34,420 nt of DNA, from contig NZ_WIDL01000033.1 of assembly GCF_009496535.1 (NCBI RefSeq), forward strand, positions 1 through 34,420, given 5' to 3'. Each line of letters begins with the position of its first letter. Position 1 is the first letter of the stretch. Below the pieces are notes generated by a model. It saw only the letters and a program-made list of their open reading frames with translations, searched no databases and was not told the DNA's origin. Below are positions 31,728 to 34,420 of this stretch, in pieces. A program made the position numbers and the translations under genes. Origin of the DNA: Stenotrophomonas sp. MYb238 (GTDB taxonomy: Bacteria; Pseudomonadota; Gammaproteobacteria; Xanthomonadales; Xanthomonadaceae).

Positions 31728-32387
31728 TTAGCCGGCGCGAACCGAGCGCACGATGGCGGCCGCGGCGGCGGCGGACTTCCTGACCTCGTCCCATTGGCCG
31801 TTGCGGATCCAGGCGTCGGCCACCATCCACGAGCCTCCGATGCAGACCACGTTCTTCTGGCCGAGATAGTCGGCCGCGGTGGCTTCGGTGATGCCGCCGG
31901 TGGGGCACAGCTTCAGTTCGGGAATCGGCCCGGCCACGCCCTTGATCATCGCCAGCCCGCCCACGGCGGTGGCCGGGAACAGCTTGCAGACGCGGAAACC
32001 GCGCGCCAGCAGCGCCAACAGTTCGGTGGGCGAGGCCGCGCCCGGCACCACCGGCAGCGGCGCGTCGGCCAGCGCGTCGGCCATGTGCGCCGGCGTGCCC
32101 GGGGTCACCAGGAAGTCGGCGCCGACGTCGATGGCCTGGCGCATCTGCGCGACGGTCAGCACCGTGCCGGCGCCGACCACCACGTCGGGCAGTTCGCGCT
32201 TGAGCATGGACAGCGCTTCCATCGCCACCGGCGTGCGCAGGGTCAGCTCGATGGCCGGCAGGCCGCCTTCCAGCAGCGCGGCGCTGACCGCGCGCGCCTG
32301 GTCGAGGGTGTGGACGGTGACGACGGGCAGGATGCCGGCGGCGGTGAGCAGGTGTTCGGCGCGGTCCTGGTGCTGGGCGATGGTCAT
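31728..32387 (-). CDS. eda: KDPG aldolase (Entner-Doudoroff)
   Basis: Eda cleaves 2-keto-3-deoxy-6-phosphogluconate to pyruvate and glyceraldehyde-3-phosphate in the cytoplasm. The product has 219 residues (E. coli 213). The Schiff-base lysine is Lys135 in FRVCKLFPA and the catalytic Glu47 is in [23 protein letters not shown] and CPTGGIT complete the phosphate-binding barrel signature. ATG at 32387 gives the standard N-terminus. It lies 41 bases downstream of edd in the same operon and is followed by a strong terminator. Confidence 0.97.
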   Translation of the reverse strand: MTIAQHQDRAEHLLTAAGILPVVTVHTLDQARAVSAALLEGGLPAIELTLRTPVAMEALSMLKRELPDVVVGAGTVLTVAQMRQAIDVGADFLVTPGTPAHMADALADAPLPVVPGAASPTELLALLARGFRVCKLFPATAVGGLAMIKGVAGPIPELKLCPTGGITEATAADYLGQKNVVCIGGSWMVADAWIRNGQWDEVRKSAAAAAAIVRSVRAG

Positions 32388-32428
32388 GGCGTTGTTCCGG
32401 TGGGGCGGGCCGCGGCGCGGCCCGGAGG

Positions 32429-34345
32429 TCAGGCGTCCTTGGCTTCGTGCGGCGCCGCGGCGGCGGCAGCGTCGTGGCCGAGCTCGTATTCGGCGTCGTA
32501 TTCCCAGACGCCGCCATCGGGCCGTGCCGGGCCGCAGGAAATCGAGATGGCGCCCTGGTCGGCCGGGCCGACGATGCGGCGGTTCATCGCGAACAGGTTG
32601 CGGCCCAGGTCGTTGCCGGCCGGCGCGGTATTGGCGGCGATGCCGCGTGCCGCCCATTCGGTGGCGTCCACCAGCACTTCCAGGGTGCCGGCCTCGCCGT
32701 CCAGGCGGACGATGTCGCCTTCGCGGATGCGGGCGATCGGACCGCCGCGCGCGGCCTCGGGGGTGACGTGGATGGCCGCGGGGATCTTGCCCGACGCGCC
32801 GGACAGGCGTCCGTCGGTGACCAGCGCCACGCGCCGGCCCTGGTTCTGCAGCAGGCCCAGCAGCGGCGCCAGCGAGTGCAGTTCGGGCATGCCGTTCGCC
32901 CGCGGGCCCTGGTAGCGCACCACCGCGACGAAGTCCTGCGGCAAGGCGCCTGCGGCGTGCAGCTTGTTCAGCACCTGCGGCGCGTCCACCACCACCGCCG
33001 GCGCCTCGATCGTGCGGTATTGCGGCTTCACCGCCGACAGCTTGATCAACGAACTGCCGATGTTGCCCTTGAGCAGGCGCAGGCCGCCCTGGGCCTCGAA
33101 CGGCTCGGTGGCGGGGCGCACCACCTCGGCATCGGCGCTCTGTTCGACCGCGGGCACGTAGACGACCCTGCCGTCGATCAGCCGCGGTTCCTGCGCGTAG
33201 GCGCGCATGCCGCCCTCGGCGATCGTCGGCAGGTCGTCGTGCATCAGGCCGGCGTCCATCAGTTCGCGGAATACGAAGCCCGGCCCGCCGGCGGCGGCGA
33301 AGCGGTTCACGTCCGCCTCGCCGTTGGGATACACGCGCGCCAGCAGCGGCACGATCTGCGAGAGCTGGTCCATGTCGTCCCAGGTCAGCACGATGCCGGC
33401 CGCGCGCGCCACCGCGATCCAGTGGATGGTGTGGTTGGTGGAACCGCCGGTGGCCATCAGCGCGACGACGGCATTGACGATGGCGCGCTCGTCGATCAGC
33501 CGGCCCAGCGGGCGGAAGTCGTCGCCCAGCGCGCAGATCTCCAGCGCGCGCGCGGTGGCGGCACGGGTCAGCGCGTCGCGCAGCGGCAGTTCCGGGTTGA
33601 CGAAGGAAGACCCCGGCAACTGCACGCCCATCGCTTCCAGCAGCACCTGGTTGGAGTTGGCGGTGCCGTAGAACGTGCAGGTGCCCGGCGCGTGATAGGA
33701 GGCGGACTCGGCCTCCAACAGTTCCTCGCGGGTCGCCTCGCCGGCGGCATAGCGCTCGCGCACCTCGGCCTTCTTCTTGTTGGGAATGCCCGGGGTCATC
33801 GGCCCGGCCGGCACGAACACCGCCGGCAGGTGGCCGAACGCCAGCGCGCCGACCAGCAGGCCCGGCACGATCTTGTCGCACACGCCCAGATGGATGGTGG
33901 CGTCGAACATGTCGTGGCTCAGGCCGATGGCGGTGGCCTGGGCGATGATGTCGCGCGAGAACAGCGACAGTTCCATGCCGCCGCGGCCCTGGGTGACGCC
34001 GTCGCACATCGCCGGCACGCCGCCGGCCACCTGCGCGGTGGCGCCGAGTTCGCGCGCGGCGTCGCGGATCAGCTGCGGGTAGTGCTCGAACGGCTGGTGC
34101 GCCGAGAGCATGTCGTTGTAGGCGGTGATGATGCCCAGGTTGGGCGTCGCGTCGCCGCGCAGCCGCCCTTTGTCGGCCGGCCCGCAGGCGGCGAAGGCGT
34201 GGGCCAGGTTGCCGCAGCTCAGGCGCGAACGGAACGGGCCCTCGCGCAAGGCGGCATCGATGCCCGCCAGATAGGCCGCGCGCGAAGGAGCGCTGCGCTG
34301 GCGGATGCGTTCGGTGATGGCGTGGATTTTCGGATGCAGGCTCAT
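32429..34345 (-). CDS. edd: Phosphogluconate dehydratase (Entner-Doudoroff)
   Basis: Edd dehydrates 6-phosphogluconate to KDPG; it is an IlvD/Edd-family Fe-S enzyme. The product has 638 residues (E. coli 603). Conserved elements: [55 protein letters not shown] (Cys156), [23 protein letters not shown] (Cys223), [15 protein letters not shown] and [23 protein letters not shown]. Cys156 and Cys223 are the likely cluster ligands. The C-terminus has an Ala-rich extension ([11 protein letters not shown]). The start ATG at 34345 begins [14 protein letters not shown]. It is first in the edd-eda operon, and the 75 bases upstream reach the window edge without a recognisable operator. It would metabolise glucose freed by the sugar locus on the other strand. 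Confidence 0.97.
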   Translation of the reverse strand: MSLHPKIHAITERIRQRSAPSRAAYLAGIDAALREGPFRSRLSCGNLAHAFAACGPADKGRLRGDATPNLGIITAYNDMLSAHQPFEHYPQLIRDAARELGATAQVAGGVPAMCDGVTQGRGGMELSLFSRDIIAQATAIGLSHDMFDATIHLGVCDKIVPGLLVGALAFGHLPAVFVPAGPMTPGIPNKKKAEVRERYAAGEATREELLEAESASYHAPGTCTFYGTANSNQVLLEAMGVQLPGSSFVNPELPLRDALTRAATARALEICALGDDFRPLGRLIDERAIVNAVVALMATGGSTNHTIHWIAVARAAGIVLTWDDMDQLSQIVPLLARVYPNGEADVNRFAAAGGPGFVFRELMDAGLMHDDLPTIAEGGMRAYAQEPRLIDGRVVYVPAVEQSADAEVVRPATEPFEAQGGLRLLKGNIGSSLIKLSAVKPQYRTIEAPAVVVDAPQVLNKLHAAGALPQDFVAVVRYQGPRANGMPELHSLAPLLGLLQNQGRRVALVTDGRLSGASGKIPAAIHVTPEAARGGPIARIREGDIVRLDGEAGTLEVLVDATEWAARGIAANTAPAGNDLGRNLFAMNRRIVGPADQGAISISCGPARPDGGVWEYDAEYELGHDAAAAAAPHEAKDA

Positions 34346-34420
34346 GGCGTTACGCGCGGGGAAAGGGGAAGGGGGAAGCGGGATCGGCGGGGCAGGGGAT
34401 GACGGAAAGCGGAGGGTGCG

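Noticed and set aside
27142-31731. A 1529-codon plus-strand frame over the second permease and glycosidase
   Set aside because: It is in the wrong frame relative to genes with clear membrane segments and domains; low-complexity Arg/Ala/Gly product.

Overview
The window is high-GC DNA with dense coding and almost no gaps. Several things point to a gammaproteobacterium of the Xanthomonadaceae/Lysobacteraceae type (Pseudoxanthomonas, Lysobacter, Luteimonas or a relative). These are the ccm, scpAB and rluB gene orders, an Oar-like TonB-dependent receptor beside a LacI regulator, and REP/REPIN palindromes of the 'GTAGGAGCG...' class. Genus is an inference; no rRNA is present.

Positions 1-10508 (all minus strand) form one unidirectional block. 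In transcription order it is ccmA, ccmB, a TetR-family regulator, a decaheme cytochrome (MtrA/DmsE family), an outer-membrane barrel (MtrB/PioB family), a c4-like diheme cytochrome, azurin, then ccmC, ccmD, ccmE and ccmF (cut by the left edge). A complete outer-membrane porin-cytochrome conduit with two soluble periplasmic electron carriers therefore sits inside the cytochrome c maturation cluster whose products are needed to put haem on it. The arrangement resembles MtrAB/MtoAB/PioAB extracellular electron transfer systems. The c4 plus cupredoxin pair also recalls the iron-oxidation (rus) chain of Acidithiobacillus. This is the most interesting part of the window.

Positions 10676-18943 are mostly housekeeping. 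They hold a KAT/YbdL-like methionine/glutamine aminotransferase and an omega-amidase-type nitrilase separated by a REPIN, a small exported protein, a Phd-like antitoxin with a zeta-toxin-like ATPase, rluB with a very long Gly/Arg/Pro-rich tail, scpB and scpA, then yciI and bolA.

Positions 19042-31240 (plus strand) are a carbohydrate-uptake and degradation locus. A LacI regulator has two LacI/GalR-type operator sites in its own upstream region. It is followed by an Oar-like TonB-dependent receptor, a lipoprotein of the glycoamylase (PF10091/GH144-like) family, an ABC sugar importer (lipoprotein binding protein and two permeases, no ATPase) and a 1055-residue exported multidomain glycosidase-like protein. 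The likely flow is outer-membrane uptake, cleavage at the periplasmic face, and import across the inner membrane. A beta-1,2-glucan-type substrate is possible but unproven.

Positions 31303-34345 (minus strand) carry a DUF2789 protein and the Entner-Doudoroff genes edd and eda, which end at a strong intrinsic terminator. These enzymes would take glucose released by the neighbouring locus to pyruvate and glyceraldehyde-3-phosphate.
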